Source: Pisaster brevispinus
Taxonomy: Eukaryota > Echinodermata > Asteroidea > Forcipulatida > Asteriidae
Reading direction: 5' to 3'
NCBI GenBank assembly: GCA_023634235.1
Contig: JAMKCF010000007.1
Coordinates: forward strand, 3,638,001 to 3,702,000
DNA: 64,000 nucleotides
Shown here: piece after piece, positions 1 to 12,114 of the stretch
How positions within the stretch are numbered: the stretch's first letter is position 1
How the letters are laid out: each line of letters starts with the position of its first letter
Made by a program: the position numbers and the translations under genes
Notes under the pieces: generated by a model
Told to the model about the DNA's origin: nothing
The model's database searches: none
What the model saw: the letters and a program-made list of their open reading frames with translations, nothing else

Positions 1-1179
1 AGAAAAGTGGCTCATTTATGTGCTCACGCGACTCCTCTTCTAATTTTCACCAAACAATAATTACGTTCATTGAAAATAACTAAGCTGTTCCAATTTTTCG
101 GGATGGTGGACATTATTTTATTGCCCAACTGTAGGGTGAATCGTGTCGTTTTAGACTCAAACCAAACGGTGTGGTGTTCGTCATGTCTCAAAAATGTGAA
201 GTAACATAGTCGTGTTACACGGATGATAATAAACACAACTTAAACTAGCTCAGCAAAAAACAAAATAATCTAAATCAAAAGCACAAAATAAAGGTGCGCT
301 AGCAACTGCTATGCCAGGCAGCCGCCCCCCCCCCCCCGCCCCGGGCCCCAATTTTGTGTCCCTTGTAAAAAAAAAAGTCGGCAGCTCTCGGCAGACCACA
401 AAATAACGGTCTTTTTATGGGGACTCTCTTTCTATTCATTTGTCAATGATGGGATGATCGAGCCGTTAAGCTCTACTCCCGAAACTGGCTGAGTAGATAT
501 ATACAACCCATTGGTAATCAATGAGTGAAAGTTGAACAACGGTAACGACTCTCTGTGGTTAATCATTGGCTGGAGGGAAAGTTAAACCACTGTTTACCTT
601 TTCGATGCAAAATCGATCGTCTGCTAAATTTTACCGCCAGTGAACTGGTACCCTGTTTCGCACATCATAATGCACGTGAAGGTTAAGAGCGTTCCCTGAC
701 TATTGTTGTATTTGACAACCAAACAGGCAACAACGTCTGTGTGAAATGAGATGCACAAAAAGGGCTGCAGAATCATCTCGGATTTTTGACATTTTGGTCC
801 CAAAAGAAGAACAGAAGGCGTCCACTTTTAGCTAGAATATCAAGCTCTGTTGGGAAGGCAGTAATAAGGTTTGTGCATAAATATTTTGGAGGCTTTATTC
901 ACAAGGTTTGAAGGCGAATTTGTTGTTCGTTTTAATTTTTACATTAATTTAGTAATACAAATAGTACTATTAGTAGTTGAATAGCGTTTTACATTGTTAA
1001 TGTTTTCAGTCACTGACAACATGGAGCTACATGTATGTTTATAATAATTAATACTGTATCATGATGGATTAGTGAACTATTTAGTTTTAAGTACATGTAT
1101 GGAAACATTTTTTTCCAGCCACATCATCTTTGCCCGTTTTACATACAGACCCAGAATAATATTAATAAATAAAAGCAGG
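1..1179. other. No gene recognised
   Basis: AT-rich, with a C run at 325-339 and no repeated unit that I could match elsewhere in the window. The 70-codon reverse frame at the start has no recognisable domain. Confidence 0.4.
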
Positions 1180-1600
1180 ACTTAATTTTTAATTGTAACG
1201 TTTATTTAGACCCTGTGCACAATAATGCGCAGTGCACTTACATGCACGCGTCTATCCTGTCGGCCATTTTGAGAGTCAAATCATGCACAAACATATGCAC
1301 AAAATATTTGACTCCCAAAATGATAGAAATGGTAGGTGCGCATTGCGGAGGTTCGTTCCGCGTTGCCGTTCCGCCGTTGTGCAAGGGGTCTATAGAAACA
1401 ATAGACCCCCCTCCCCTTGCATAACGTGAAAAGCTACAAGTACGCTGAGGTCATTTGCACGTTTTTGCGCACAAAGAACAGCTATCTAACAATGATCTGC
1501 CTCGGCCTCTGGGATGGCACTTTTTGAGTGTGAGGGTTACGCCATATGCAAGGGGTCTGTTGACTTGTGCTGACACTGTCGTCACTGAACATGCAGATAC
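1180..1600. repeat. Repeat related to 60690-61165, with a short palindrome
   Basis: GCAAGGGGTCTATAG at 1381 is answered by AATAGACCCC and CCCTTGC at 1401-1421, and GCAAGGGGTCTGTTG recurs at 1549. The same TAGACCCCTTGCGTA phrase, next to CAGCACTGACGTC, occurs at 60881 and 61122. Two overlapping open frames of 65-69 codons here look fortuitous. Confidence 0.45.
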
Positions 1601-1611
1601 TTTTTCTTTTT

Positions 1612-2260
1612 TTTACAAATAAATCCTCCGGAGCCAAACAAATTGAAAAAGAAAAGGTAAATAAATTGGCCCTATCTATCCATGGTTGAGTAAACTGTTA
1701 ATAAAACAATTTAAACAATCTTTTTTTTCAGGGGGGGGGGGCCCAAACCCTCCAAGCCCTCCCCCCACAAACCCCCCCCCCCAAAACAAAACAAAACAAA
1801 ACAGAACGGCATCAGCAGGGATTCGACCATGTCGGTTGACACTACTTACTAACTAGTACATGTACTTAGTCCTCTGAGCTTAGCAACCAGGTCAAAAATT
1901 TCTGTAATTTTTGATACGTTATGTTGGTCACTTCAAGTAAGTATGTGTCAAAGAGGGCGTTTTTATTTTGTTTCATTTTAAAGAAAAAATATATCCTCGG
2001 TAGCCAAAAATTAGAAAAGGAAAGTTAAGTAATCCTATTTATCCATGATGGAGTAAACTGTTAATAATTTTTTTTTGAAATCTTATTTTGTTTATTTATT
2101 TACGTATTAATACAAAACGGAGTCAGTAGGGATTCGAACATGGAACATGTTGGTTGAACAAGTGGGAGAAACTACTCCTATTACATGAGCTTCACAAAAA
2201 TGATTGAAAATCTCTGTAATTTGATACGTTATTTGTCCGCTACTTCAAGGAAGGGGTTAA
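1612..2260. repeat. Tandem duplication of about 370 bp
   Basis: The first copy (1612-1940) and second (1985-2260) share AAATCCTCCGGAGCC-type, TGGAGTAAACTGTTAATAA, GTCAGTAGGGATTCGAACAT-type and AATTTGATACGTTATTTG-type phrases. The first copy holds G and C runs at 1732-1781. Confidence 0.7.
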
Positions 2261-2261
2261 G

Positions 2262-2814
2262 ATTTGCCAGCATAATTTAATAAAACATAGCCGGTGCCTT
2301 CTGTCCCCCACATGGGAAATTAACATGGGCTGAAAGAGGTTTATTCAAAAGAGGGCGCTATCAGAAGAAGTTAGTACACAGTTCGCCGGATTGGGGGTGG
2401 GGGGCCGGTGGGGAGGAGAATACCCTGCCACATGGGCATTAAATCATTTATAAGAAATAAATAACTAAGAAATGAAAAAAATATCATTTGACAAATCGTT
2501 ATAAAAGTAATTACCCAACCAAACACTTGTTTACAATGTTGTGTTGACAGCAGCAAACTTTTAAGGGGGACACTTCTGGCTAATTATTTAAACTGTACTT
2601 TCTTAATCTACGCAATGACTAGAGTTGTATTCCTCTTTTCAGTACTTATGGCTATGGGCTGTTTATTATTTTAAAATCTTTTTAAATTTTTTATTATTTT
2701 ATCTTGTTGAAAGATTTATTAATGAGACTCAAGTCAACAACTGAGAACAACTGAGTACAATTTGGGGTTTTTCAAGACGTTTGTAGTGCTGTGCATAATT
2801 ATTCAATTGGTAAT
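2262..2814. other. No gene recognised
   Basis: Plain AT-rich sequence with a short G-rich patch at 2391-2416. Confidence 0.4.
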
Positions 2815-3080
2815 AAACAAGACTGCCGGACATTTCCAGCCTTGAGTTTACTGGCCCAACGCCAAAGTTACGGGTCTCAGGCCTGTGGTCCAGTGTAAAT
2901 TGCGAGCCCCGCGCCCTATCCCTTGGAGCTAGGATCTTGACAAGAAAACATTTTGTACGTTAAAACTGCGATGTCATTTTGATTCTGGTCTTGTGAAAAA
3001 AATTCCTGTCCAGTAAAAATTCCGAGTGACAAGCCCTGCAGTCTTGAGAATTCACCCCCCCCCCCCGAATCCGAGCCCTG
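2815..3080. mobile_element. MITE-C copy, rearranged
   Basis: One end (CCTGTGGTCCAGTGTAAATT, near 2882-2901) is followed at 2965-3075 by the other end of the family (TTTTGATTCTGGTCTTGTGA, AAGCCCTGCAGTCTTG, then GAGCCCTGATG). The centre is missing and the order is altered. A C run lies at 3055-3066. Confidence 0.5.
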
Positions 3081-3133
3081 ATGCTTGCTATAAATCAGCG
3101 TAACAAAATCCGCGAGAGCAAACAATTTGTAAC

Positions 3134-3163
3134 TGCCTCACGTTTCGACCCTAGCAGAATCTT
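3134..3163 (-). mobile_element. Penelope-like element motif remnant
   Basis: On the minus strand the phrase GATTCTGCTAGGGTCGAAAC and the following GTGAGGCAG match the stem-then-GAAACG pattern common in Penelope-like terminal regions that carry hammerhead ribozymes. No flanking reverse transcriptase is visible, so only this small piece is supported. Confidence 0.35.
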
Positions 3164-3225
3164 TCTCAAAGGCTAAACAAATCCATAAGAAACGTAAACT
3201 GTGGCTCCTCAAGACATAAACAGGC

Positions 3226-3880
3226 GTGTCATGGCCAAGCGGTCAAGCACACTGGACTCAATCTCTGGTGTTTCTGATCAGCGGAGTGTGAGCTCGAGTA
3301 TTGACATTTGTGTCCTTAAGCAAAACGTTGACTAAAAACCATTATTGATTTGGAATTTTTCTTTGTTAAAGGCAAAGTATACCTTTGGTTTTTGGAACCG
3401 TTTGATTGTTTTCATCCTATATAAATGTAGGTATATATATACAATAAAAATAACATGTGAAAATTTCACTTCAAAAGGTGGTCGCATTTTTGAGATATCA
3501 CCAAAAAACCGGAGCGAATATTTCCACGCAGGAAGAATATTCCTTATATAGGAATACACAATCTCAGATTCTAATTTTTGGGCATAAAAAGTGATATATT
3601 TTTCCATAACCGCAGTACTTCGAAGTGAAAAGTTTCTCAAAATGCATTATACTATCCAAAGCTGCTGTACTTCTTACCAAGTAAGTTTTTATTGCCATTA
3701 ATTTTCAGAGTCATTACCAAACGAATACCTTCCCTTTAAAGCCGTAGGTCTAGTGTGTTGTGTAATGTGTGTAAGAGAAAGGGTTGGCCCGAGTATTTCT
3801 GGTTTGATTGGCTGCATATTGCGTCACCACATTTTGTAAACCAGATCATACATGTAGGGTGTCATTGTAGAGCATCGAAT
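3226..3880 (+). mobile_element. SINE-1 (tRNA-Leu-like) split by a MITE-J insertion
   Basis: The SINE head (GTCATGGCCAAGCGGTCAAG, then TCTGGTGTTTCTGATCAG) runs from 3226 to about 3350. The SINE body resumes at 3741 (GCCGTAGGTCTAGTGTGTTG) and continues to about 3875. Between them, 3366-3740 is MITE-J with ends TTAAAGGCAAAGTATACCTT and its inverted partner CTTCCCTTTAA. The full SINE at 58282 shows that the two SINE parts belong together. Confidence 0.75.
3366..3740. mobile_element. MITE-J copy 1, inserted in SINE-1
   Basis: This is a 375-bp element with terminal inverted repeats. Its left end is TTAAAGGCAAAGTATACCTT, and its right end ACCAAACGAATACCTTCCCTTTAA reads as a close inverse. It has no coding capacity. 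Related copies lie at 25241-25620 and 41645-41876. Confidence 0.7.
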
Positions 3881-4137
3881 TCAAGTTCTGGTGGTTAAGT
3901 CATCAGGCTGTGGTTTCGAATCCTGGTCATGACACTTGTGTCCTTGAGCAAGATGCTTCACTATAATTGCTTCTCTTTAACCAGGGGGTATATAGTGGTT
4001 ACCTGTTAGGGTAGAGGTTGATGTTGTGTTTGAAAAAGCCTTCGGAGGGCCACGGCAGCCCGGGCTGTATACTCCAGGAGACTAATGTAAAGTGCATTTA
4101 TATTGTAAAATGCGCTATAAAAGAACTAATTAATATT
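3880..4137 (+). mobile_element. SINE-1-like copy, alternative tail
   Basis: The B-box region GTGGTTTCGAATCCTGGTCA is followed by GACACTTGTGTCCTTGAGCA, as in SINE-1. The downstream body differs (CTTCGGAGGGCCACGGCAGC) and ends in AATGCGCTATAAAAG. Confidence 0.6.
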
Positions 4138-4797
4138 TGGTGCTAACTGCTATTTGAAGGAAAAAGTTTTAAAAATTCAAAAAGTAGCTCCGCATACTTT
4201 GTAGTAAAAATAATGAGCACTTTGAGATGTCCTCAGGTGTGATAAAATACTTGGTAACATAAGAACTGCATATCATTATTATCCAGGACGTTTTCTGCAA
4301 ATTCATGTAAGGACTTTGGCTGATTCACAAATACTGCACTGAACTGATAGTAGCCCTCCATTAACCTTTATGGATGTAAATTTTCCTCATTTAAGCAGTT
4401 TTTCCCCTCCAAGTTTCCCCCAGGGTTGGAAGTAACTATTTGTATAGACCATTGTCCCTCAGGCAGGAGTGGGACTAGGGATATTGCTAAGTAGCCGGAG
4501 TTTTGTCAATCACGGTGCTGCCTGAATTGTGTTTGACACGTAGACATTGTTAATGTTTTTTATTTATAGTCCTCTCTTCGTCTGCGTGCAGTGCTAGTGA
4601 GATTTTTTCTACACTGGTTAAATCAAGTAGAAGGTATTTTATCTCTTGAAGATGTCTTTTTAATTAAAGAGAGAAGAAATTGTTTGTTTTTTTATCCGAA
4701 AGCTTACTTGTTGATGGTAATGTAGGAAAATATGAATCTCCAACAATCACCTGAAGGGGACTTATGGAGATTCAACTTTGTGTGAGTGTGACTGGTG
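4138..4797. other. No gene recognised
   Basis: Starts with a SINE-like end, then unassigned AT-rich DNA. Confidence 0.4.
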
Positions 4798-4860
4798 TCT
4801 GTTTGTGAATGCTGTGAACAGAGATGCGGTGGTACCCGCTATCACCTCCTGAAACGTGTA
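4798..4860. mobile_element. MITE-A core fragment
   Basis: Only the block TGAATGCTGTGAACAGAGAT through GGTACCCGCTATCACCTCC is present. It lies next to a MITE-C fragment (4905-4990). Confidence 0.45.
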
Positions 4861-4904
4861 AAATACTGCAACAGTTTTCCTGGCCTTTTCTCATGTTGAT
4901 TTTG

Positions 4905-4990
4905 GTATAGTAAACAAAGTTCTGGTACAGTAAAAATTCTTGAGCTACAAGCCCTACAGTCTGGTGGTTTTTCCACCCAAATTTGAGCCA
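4905..4990. mobile_element. MITE-C terminal fragment
   Basis: It holds TTCTGGTACAGTAAAAATTC and GAGCTACAAGCCCTACAGTC, the right-end block of the family. Confidence 0.55.
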
Positions 4991-5464
4991 AACTCTTGTT
5001 CCAAAAGTAATCATATTTCCCTTTTACTTTATTATTATTTTTATTCGAGAACAAAGTATTATCTTCTAGAAAATCTACACTCTTACGAAATCATGCGGCT
5101 CATTTTGATGACAAAATCATAATACTTGAAGTCCATCTCACCATACCACAATGCAGGAGGAAATCTGTGAATGATAGAAAGATACAATCTGAGGTCATGC
5201 CAGTCCTGCGATGGTAAACCCTGTGCTGTTGTCAGTTCCTTCGTATCGTTTGGCTAATGGGTTTCACCGCTCATGTATCTGATAAAATTTATTATTACCC
5301 TCTCGGAATTAGCATGGAATGAATCATTCCCCATCACAAGAAGCTCCCAGGGGCTCAAGAAGTCAACTCCAAATATGCCATCTTGGGTCTTACTGCTGAA
5401 AGGAAATGCATTCTTGTCTCGGCAGGAGCAAGAGATGATGATGATTAGGGGTAAAAAGAGTTGC
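4991..5464. other. No gene recognised
   Basis: Unassigned DNA leading into the purine-rich block. Confidence 0.4.
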
Positions 5465-6530
5465 TCAGAGCTCTAAGAAGAAGATTGAGATGTGAAGGAT
5501 GGGAGATTTTGGAGGAAAATTAAGGAAAATACGGGAAGATTGAGGGGACAGGTGGAAGGGGACAGGTGGGAGAGAATGACTGGTGGGAAGAAGCTAAAGG
5601 AGGAACACATGAATCGGGGGGGGGGGGGGGCAAATGAGGAGTGTGAGAATAAAAAGAGTGAAGATGAGATCGGATGTTGTTGAAGAGAAGTTTTTCGGGA
5701 TGGAGGAGACAGCTGGATGAAAAAAAAAGGAAACAAAATACTTCCAGGGTGGAAGGTGAGGGCTCATGGAGTTTGGAATTGAAATGAGCAGAAAAGGCAG
5801 GCGCAGGAAGGAAAAAATGTTTGGGTGGAGGGGACGGGTTGGTGAAAGAGCTTCTGGGTAAAAGATTTGTGAAGAGTTAGATCAGGATTTGATTCGAGAG
5901 GTTTTAAGAAACCTGGGACCTGGATGGAATGAGGGTAGCTTGTAGAGGAAGATGAAATAAGAATGAACGGAATTGACAAAAAAAAGGAGAGAAATCGATG
6001 AGGTACATGGGAAGGAAGGAAAAATGTTTGGGTGGAAGGGATGGGTTGCGGACAGCTTCTGGGTAAAAGATTTGAAAAGAGTAAGACCAGGATTTAATTT
6101 GTTAGCTTTTAAGAAGCTTGGGAAACTGGTTGGAATGAGGATAGCTTGTAGAGGAAGATGAAATAAGAGTGAGAAGATTTGAGAAAAATTAGGAGAGAAA
6201 TCGAGGTGTGTGGGAAGGAAGGAAAATGTTTTGGTTGAGGTGGTGGGTCGGGGAGAGAGCTTCTGGGTAAAAGATTTGTAAAGAGGTAGATCGGGATTTG
6301 ATTCATGAGGTTTTAAGAAGCCTGGGAACCTGGATGGATTGAGGATGGTATTTCATAGAAGAAGATGAAATAAGATTGAGAAGAATTGAAAAAGAAAGAG
6401 AGAAGTCGATGAGGTGTGTAATGTTTCAAGCCCCTAAAGGAGTCTGAGAGGACAGAGGGTTAGAGAGAAAGATGAAATTGGGGAGAGATAAAATGAGTAG
6501 TTGATGAGGTTTCAAAGTTACATTGCCTGA
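5465..6530. repeat. Purine-rich repeat block I (period about 205 bp)
   Basis: The + strand is heavily G+A with few pyrimidines. Near-copies of the segment AAGGAAAAATGTTTGGGTGG recur at about 5810, 6015 and 6219, each followed by AGCTTCTGGGTAAAAGATTT, giving a period near 205 bp. An uninterrupted G run of about 14 lies at 5617-5630. Open frames on either strand here reflect the composition bias, not genes. Confidence 0.75.
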
Positions 6531-7739
6531 TTTTTGCCAAAAGACAACAATATGTAGATTTTCTCTGAAATGTTATTCACAAATAATGCAGTTTGAAAAC
6601 GAAAAAAGAAGAAGAAAACAAATTGTGTATGCAACACACCATGCAGAATACTTTGTTTGTGGTAGTGTTAGATAATGTTGGGTCCTGGCAGTTATTATTA
6701 TTATTATTTTTTAATAACTAACTAAAACTTATCACTGTAAGGTTTGTTCGTTCGAAGTATCAAGTGAAACTGGAAGACAATAGCCGTCCAATATTTAAAT
6801 CATTTCTTTAATCATTAATTTAATAACACAAGTTGACGAATTTTCTTTATAAACCCTGTAGCAGAAATGCATGTATAGGTACATGGACAATTTTCCAAAC
6901 ACGCAAATGGAAGCCTATAGATACATTTTTAAAAAATGTCCAGAGAATGTGTGTGTAGCATGCAAAGTGCTTGCACTGCTTTGTTTGCCCCATAACAATA
7001 AGGGACAAGGTTACTGGGTTTTCATGCCCTGAACTGCCCCTTTCCCAGGGGTAATTTAGTCATGGTTTCGTTTCGTCTACAATCTTCTGAACAATATTCT
7101 GAAAATTCTAATTCTGGGCATGAGCCAAGAAAAAAAAAAAAAAGTCTTGGCGATAAGTGGCAGAATGGATGGATGGCTGGTGTTTTAGAGGAAGATGGAA
7201 TGAAAACAAGAAGTGAAAGAAAAAGGAGATAAATCGATGAGGTTTATGCTTCAAGCTCCAAGGAGCGTGAGTGGAGAGGGTGCATTAGAGAGTTCTAAAG
7301 GTTAAAATGCGATGTGACAGGAGAAATAAGATGAGGAATTGATGATTGCCGGAAAACCAACATATTTTGATTTCTTTCTCTGAGCGATTTTTGACAAATG
7401 ATAACAGTTAAACAAAAAACACTATAAAATACTTTTGCGTAGACGGTAGGTCACGCACAATGCATGTGAACGAGTTAAGTGTGAACGAGTTTTTATCAGC
7501 TACCCTTGTGGCTGCCTACCTCGTGTTTTAATATGAATAAACCAGAATAATAATGAAGTACTGATAACATGAAGCGGTTTCCTGCAATGACTCTTTTCTA
7601 TCAATAAACTAAATGAATCGCTGACATGTTAGTTCTTTCACTGTCTCAAATGAAAGTTAATTACTTCCTCGATGTAACGAAAATAGCCATGTAATTTTTA
7701 AATCAATTTTTTTACCATAATTTTAACGACTCAATTTGG
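6531..7739. other. AT-rich spacer within the purine-rich region
   Basis: Ordinary AT-rich DNA, apart from the GA-rich island at 7140-7330. It separates the two purine-rich repeat blocks and may be a later insertion. Confidence 0.4.
7140..7330. repeat. Outlier of the purine-rich repeat
   Basis: This short island has the same GA-rich vocabulary (GGAAGATGGAATGAAAA, ATCGATGAGGTTTATG, TTCAAGCTCC) and is separated from the main array by ordinary AT-rich sequence. Confidence 0.6.
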
Positions 7740-10700
7740 CAAAGCATCTTTAAAAGAACCTGGCAAACTGGATGGATGGAGGGTATTTAAGAGGAAGATG
7801 GAAAAAGAATAAGAAGAAGTAAAAAAAAAAAAAAAAGAAAAGAGAGAGAGAGAGAAATTGATGTTTGGAGCTCCTCAAGAGAGTACAGAGTGTATATTGA
7901 AGAGGAGAATGTAAGAGAGTAAGATTGATTAGGCCGTAAGGGATGCATGGAGAGTTTTTGAGTGCAGAAATTGTATTAAAAGAAGATGAAGTAAGACCAA
8001 ATGAAATCGAGATGTGGACAGATGAGATGAGGAATTGACGAGGCACGGTTCAGGATCTTATGTGCCTAAAAAGTCAAGCTACATCAGATTGAATGTGAGC
8101 AGATGTGAAAATTGAGATTTGGATGTGAGAGAAAAAAAAACCTGACAAATTGACAAGGTAGAAAAGCTTGTTTCAAGACCCAAGAAGAAAGGGGAAGACA
8201 GATGTAACATTTTAGATGTGAAGAAATAGAAGCAAAAAGAAATGGAAGATGAAATTTATATGTTGGAGAAGACATGAAATTAGAATTTGATGAGGCAAAA
8301 AGCTTGCTTCAAGACCCTTTGAGCTTGGCTGGGAGGACGGAGGGTATATTAAAGAAGAAAACTTGAGAAAGAAAGATTTATTAGGCTGTAAAGGATGCTT
8401 TGAGAGCCTTTTGAGTACAGCCATTGTACTAATGAGATAAACTAAGACCAAATAAAATTGGGATGTGGAACGGAAGAGACGAGGAATTGATGAGACATGG
8501 TTCAAGCTCTTATGAGAAAGTCAAGCTACATCAGGTTGAATGCGAGTAGAAATAAGTGAAAGATGAGATTTGGATGTGGGAGAAGAAATAAAATTGAAAA
8601 ATTATGAGGTAGAAAAGCTTGCTTCAAGACTCTAGAAACAAGAATAAGTGAAATATGAAATCGGTATGTGAGAGAAGACTAAATTAAGAATTTGATGAGG
8701 CAAAAAGCCTGTTTCAAGAGCATGAGAGAACAGAGAGTACACTTTAGATGTGAAGAAATAAAAGTACGAAGAAATGAAAGATGAAATTAGGATGTGAGAG
8801 AAGACATAAAATTAGGATTTGATGAGGCAGACAAGCTTGTTTCAAGACCGTAGGAGCATGAGAGAACAGAGAGTACACTTTAGATGTGAAGAAATAGAAG
8901 TAAGTAGAAATGAAAGATGAAAATCGGTATGTGAGAGAAGACTAAATTAAGAATTTGATGAGGCAAAAAGTCTGTTTCAAGAGCATGAGAGAACAGAGAG
9001 TACACTTTAGATGTGAAGAAATAAAAGTACGAAGAAATGAAAGATGAAATTAGGATGTGAGAGAAGACTTAAAATGAGAATTAGATGAGGCAAAAAGCTT
9101 GCTTCAAGACCGATAGGAGCATGGGATAACAGAGAGTACACTTGACTTTAGATGTGAAGAAATAGAAGTGAGAAGAAATGAAAGATGAAATCAGTATGTG
9201 AAAGAAGACATAAAATAAAAATTTGAGGATACTTGGTTCAAGACCCTAAGAGTCTGGGAGGACAGAGGGTATATTTTAAATTGGAAGAAATTGAAGGAAG
9301 ACTAATTGAAAGACTCAAATTGGGATGTGAGAGGGAAATAAAGTGAGGGATTGATGAGGCAAAAAGCTTGCTTGAAGACCCAAGGAGGTTATAGTTTAGA
9401 TGTGAAGAAATTGAAAGAAGACAAAATGAAAGAGTTCAATTGGGATGTGAGAAAAGACATAAAATTCGGGTTTGATGAGGCAAAAAGCTTACTTCAACCT
9501 TAGACCTTGGGAGCATAGCCGGGAGGACACAGGGTTGATGTGAAAAAATGTAAGGAAGTCAAAATGAAAGACTTAAATTGAGATGGGAGAGAAGACATAA
9601 AATTAGGATTTGATGAGGCAAAAAGCTTGCTTCAAGACCGTAGGAGCATGGGACGACATAGAGTATGTTTTAGATGGAAAAAAATAAAAGTAAGAAGAAA
9701 CAAACGATGAAATTGGAATGTTGGAGAAGACATAAAATGAGATTTTGATGAGGCAAAAAGCTCGCTTCAACCTTAGAGCCTAGGAGCATGGCTGGGAGGA
9801 CAGAAGGTTGATATGTGAAGCAATGGAAGGAAGACAAAATGAAAGGCTTAAATTGAGATGTGAGAGAAGACATAAAATTAGGATTTGATGAGGCAAAAAG
9901 CTTGCTTCAACCTTATACCCTAGGAGCATGGCTGGGAGGACAGAAGGTTGATGTGAAGCAATGGAAGGAAGACAAAATGAAAGGCCTAAATTGGGATGTG
10001 AGAGAAGACATAATATAAAAATTTGATGAGGCAAAAAGCTTGCTTCAAGACCGTAGGAGCATGGGACGACAGTCGGTTTATTTTAGATGTGAAGAATTGG
10101 AAGGACGACCACATGAAACATTAAATGTAGGATGTGAGAGGGGAAATAAAGTGAGGGTTTGATGAGCTGAAAAGCTTGCCGGGAGGACAGAGGGTTGATG
10201 TGAACAAATGGCAGGAAGACAAAATGAAAGACGAAAACTGGCTTGTAAGAGAAGAAATAAATTGAGAATTGGATGAGGCCAAAGCTTGCTTGAAGACTCT
10301 AGGAACGCGGATGGGCAGTGGGTATTGTTTGGTGAAGATGAAATGGAGACGAGACGAAATGAAAGATAAAATGGGCATGTGAGAGGAGCAATAATTAGAC
10401 AAGGAATTTCTGAGGCTAAAAATAGGCTTCAGTAGCCTGGAAGAACTGAGAGTGTGTACCAGTAGAAGATGAAGAAGTGATGAAGCTGTACATTATTTCT
10501 TGATAGCCTTTGAGTACAGAGGTTAAATGAAAAGAAGATGGAACAGATGGAGGGACGAAATGGAAGATGGAATTGGGATGTGAGAGGCGAGATAAGTTGT
10601 TAAATTTACGAGGGTTGAAGGTGCCGTGTAATATATTAGTGGAAAATGAGGATTTGGTGAGAATTTAAAGTATTTCTTGAGAGCCATTGAGGTTTTTAAA

Positions 10701-11560
10701 GAAGTAATAGAATAAGAGCAAGACAAAATGAAAAATGAAATTGGAATGTGAGAGTAGCCTGGAAGTACTGGATCAGTGTGTACTGTATCAGTAGAAGATG
10801 ATGAATTGGTGAGGCTGTAAGGTATTCATTGAGAGCCATTGAATACAGAGGTATTAAAGAAGTAATAGATTAAGAGCAAGACGAAATGAAAAATGAAATT
10901 GGAAGGTGAGAGAGGAAATAAGCTGAGGAACTTACAAGGCTTAACATTATGCTTCAGTAGCCTGGAAGTACTGAAGGTGGGTACTGTATCAGTCAGTAGA
11001 CGATGGGGAATTTGGGAGGCTGTACAATATTTCTTTAGAACCAGAGTAGAGAGGTTTTTAAAGAATTTGGAATAAGAGCAAGACAAAATGAAAGAGGAAA
11101 TTGAAATTTGAGAGAGGAAATAAGCTGAGGAATTTACTAGGCTTAAATTATGCTTCAGTAGCCTGGAAGGACTGAAGGTGTGTACCGTATCGGTAGAAGA
11201 CGAGGTATTTGTGAGGCTGAAAGGTATTCCTTGAGAACCTTTGACTACAGTGGTTAGATGAAATATGAGCAATAAGATATGAAAGATGAAACTGGGATGT
11301 GTGAGAGGAGAAGTAACAATGAAAATTTGATGAGGCCAGGGAAGGTGCAAGATGTTAAAGGAAGATGTTAACAAAATGATAGAGAAGGAAAAGATGATTG
11401 AGGGAGAGAACAGCCTGTGGAATGATAAGGTAAAAATGACGGGCGAAAAATGAAAGGGGTTAGCTGGTCTCAAAAGATCGTCGGGACTGGAGGGATCTGG
11501 ATAGGAGATGAACAAATCAAAAAGAAAGGAGGGAGGAGGGAGGAGGGATAGTTTTGACTT
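7740..11560. repeat. Purine-rich diverged tandem array II (period about 130 bp)
   Basis: A recognisable unit repeats through 3.8 kb. It is marked by TTTGATGAGGCAAAAAGCTT, then CTTCAAGACC, then GAGAACAGAGAGT, then AGATGTGAAGAAATAGAAG, then GATGTGAGAGAAGACAT. The GATGAGGC landmark falls near 8294, 8694, 8819, 8955, 9083, 9353, 9472, 9607, 9745, 9888, 10023 and 10272. Neighbouring spacings are mostly 120-143 bp. From about 10400 the units drift to a related form (AGCCTGGAAGTACTG, TGAGAGCCATTGA). Strand asymmetry is extreme throughout. Confidence 0.85.
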
Positions 11561-11577
11561 TTTCAACTGGGACTCTA

Positions 11578-11971
11578 TTGTGTATTCAGATTGCGGTAAC
11601 ACCATATCTGCTTTGCTGTATGTGTTTTGAGAACTTGTCTTGCCACAGAGTAGATTTCAGAAATCGGGAGACTACTTACATGTAGTTTTGAAAACTGTTC
11701 TGCTTACTTTTACTTGGGCAGAGGGTAGGAAATTGGCCGGGACTACTACTTTCGCTTAGTGGATCGAGGGGACTTCCCGTTATTAACCTCACTGCCACGG
11801 AATGAGTTCTTAATTTGTCTTAGCGTTTTGACTGGTCTGCTCTAGTCATGGTCAGGAGACAGTAGCATAAACAGCAAGACAACTTCTCAAAGAATAAATC
11901 TACACAGCAAAGTAGCTATACACATGATGTTATCGCAAGTACGTTGAGACCTTACCATGCAATGCCTCAAA
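11578..11971. mobile_element. Element E1, older inverted copy of E2
   Basis: Read in reverse it matches E2 along its length: GGTAACACCAT end, GGTAGGAAATTGGCCGGGAC, GGGGACTTCCCGTTATTAAC, and the other end CATGCAATGCCTCAAAA. The stem-GAAAC motif is decayed (GAAAC reads AAAAC). No flanking duplication was recognised. Confidence 0.55.
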
Positions 11972-12114
11972 ACCCATTGGGACTTTAATGTATCAAACAC
12001 ATTGAAAAGAAAAGATACAGTAAAAAAGACTGTCCCAATTGATTACATGAGAAAAAGAACCATAAATGATATCGGGGTATAGACAAAAATCAGGGATTAA
12101 TGACAATGTAATCA

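Noticed and set aside
7750..10402. Several 60-98 codon minus-strand frames
   Set aside because: Same cause: compositional bias of the purine-rich tandem repeat, with near-identical peptides at each unit.
10826..11605. Longest open frame in the window (259 codons, minus strand)
   Set aside because: It lies wholly within the purine-rich array. The Ser/Leu/Phe/Pro-rich translation is what a pyrimidine-rich strand gives, and repeated phrases in it mirror the DNA repeat.
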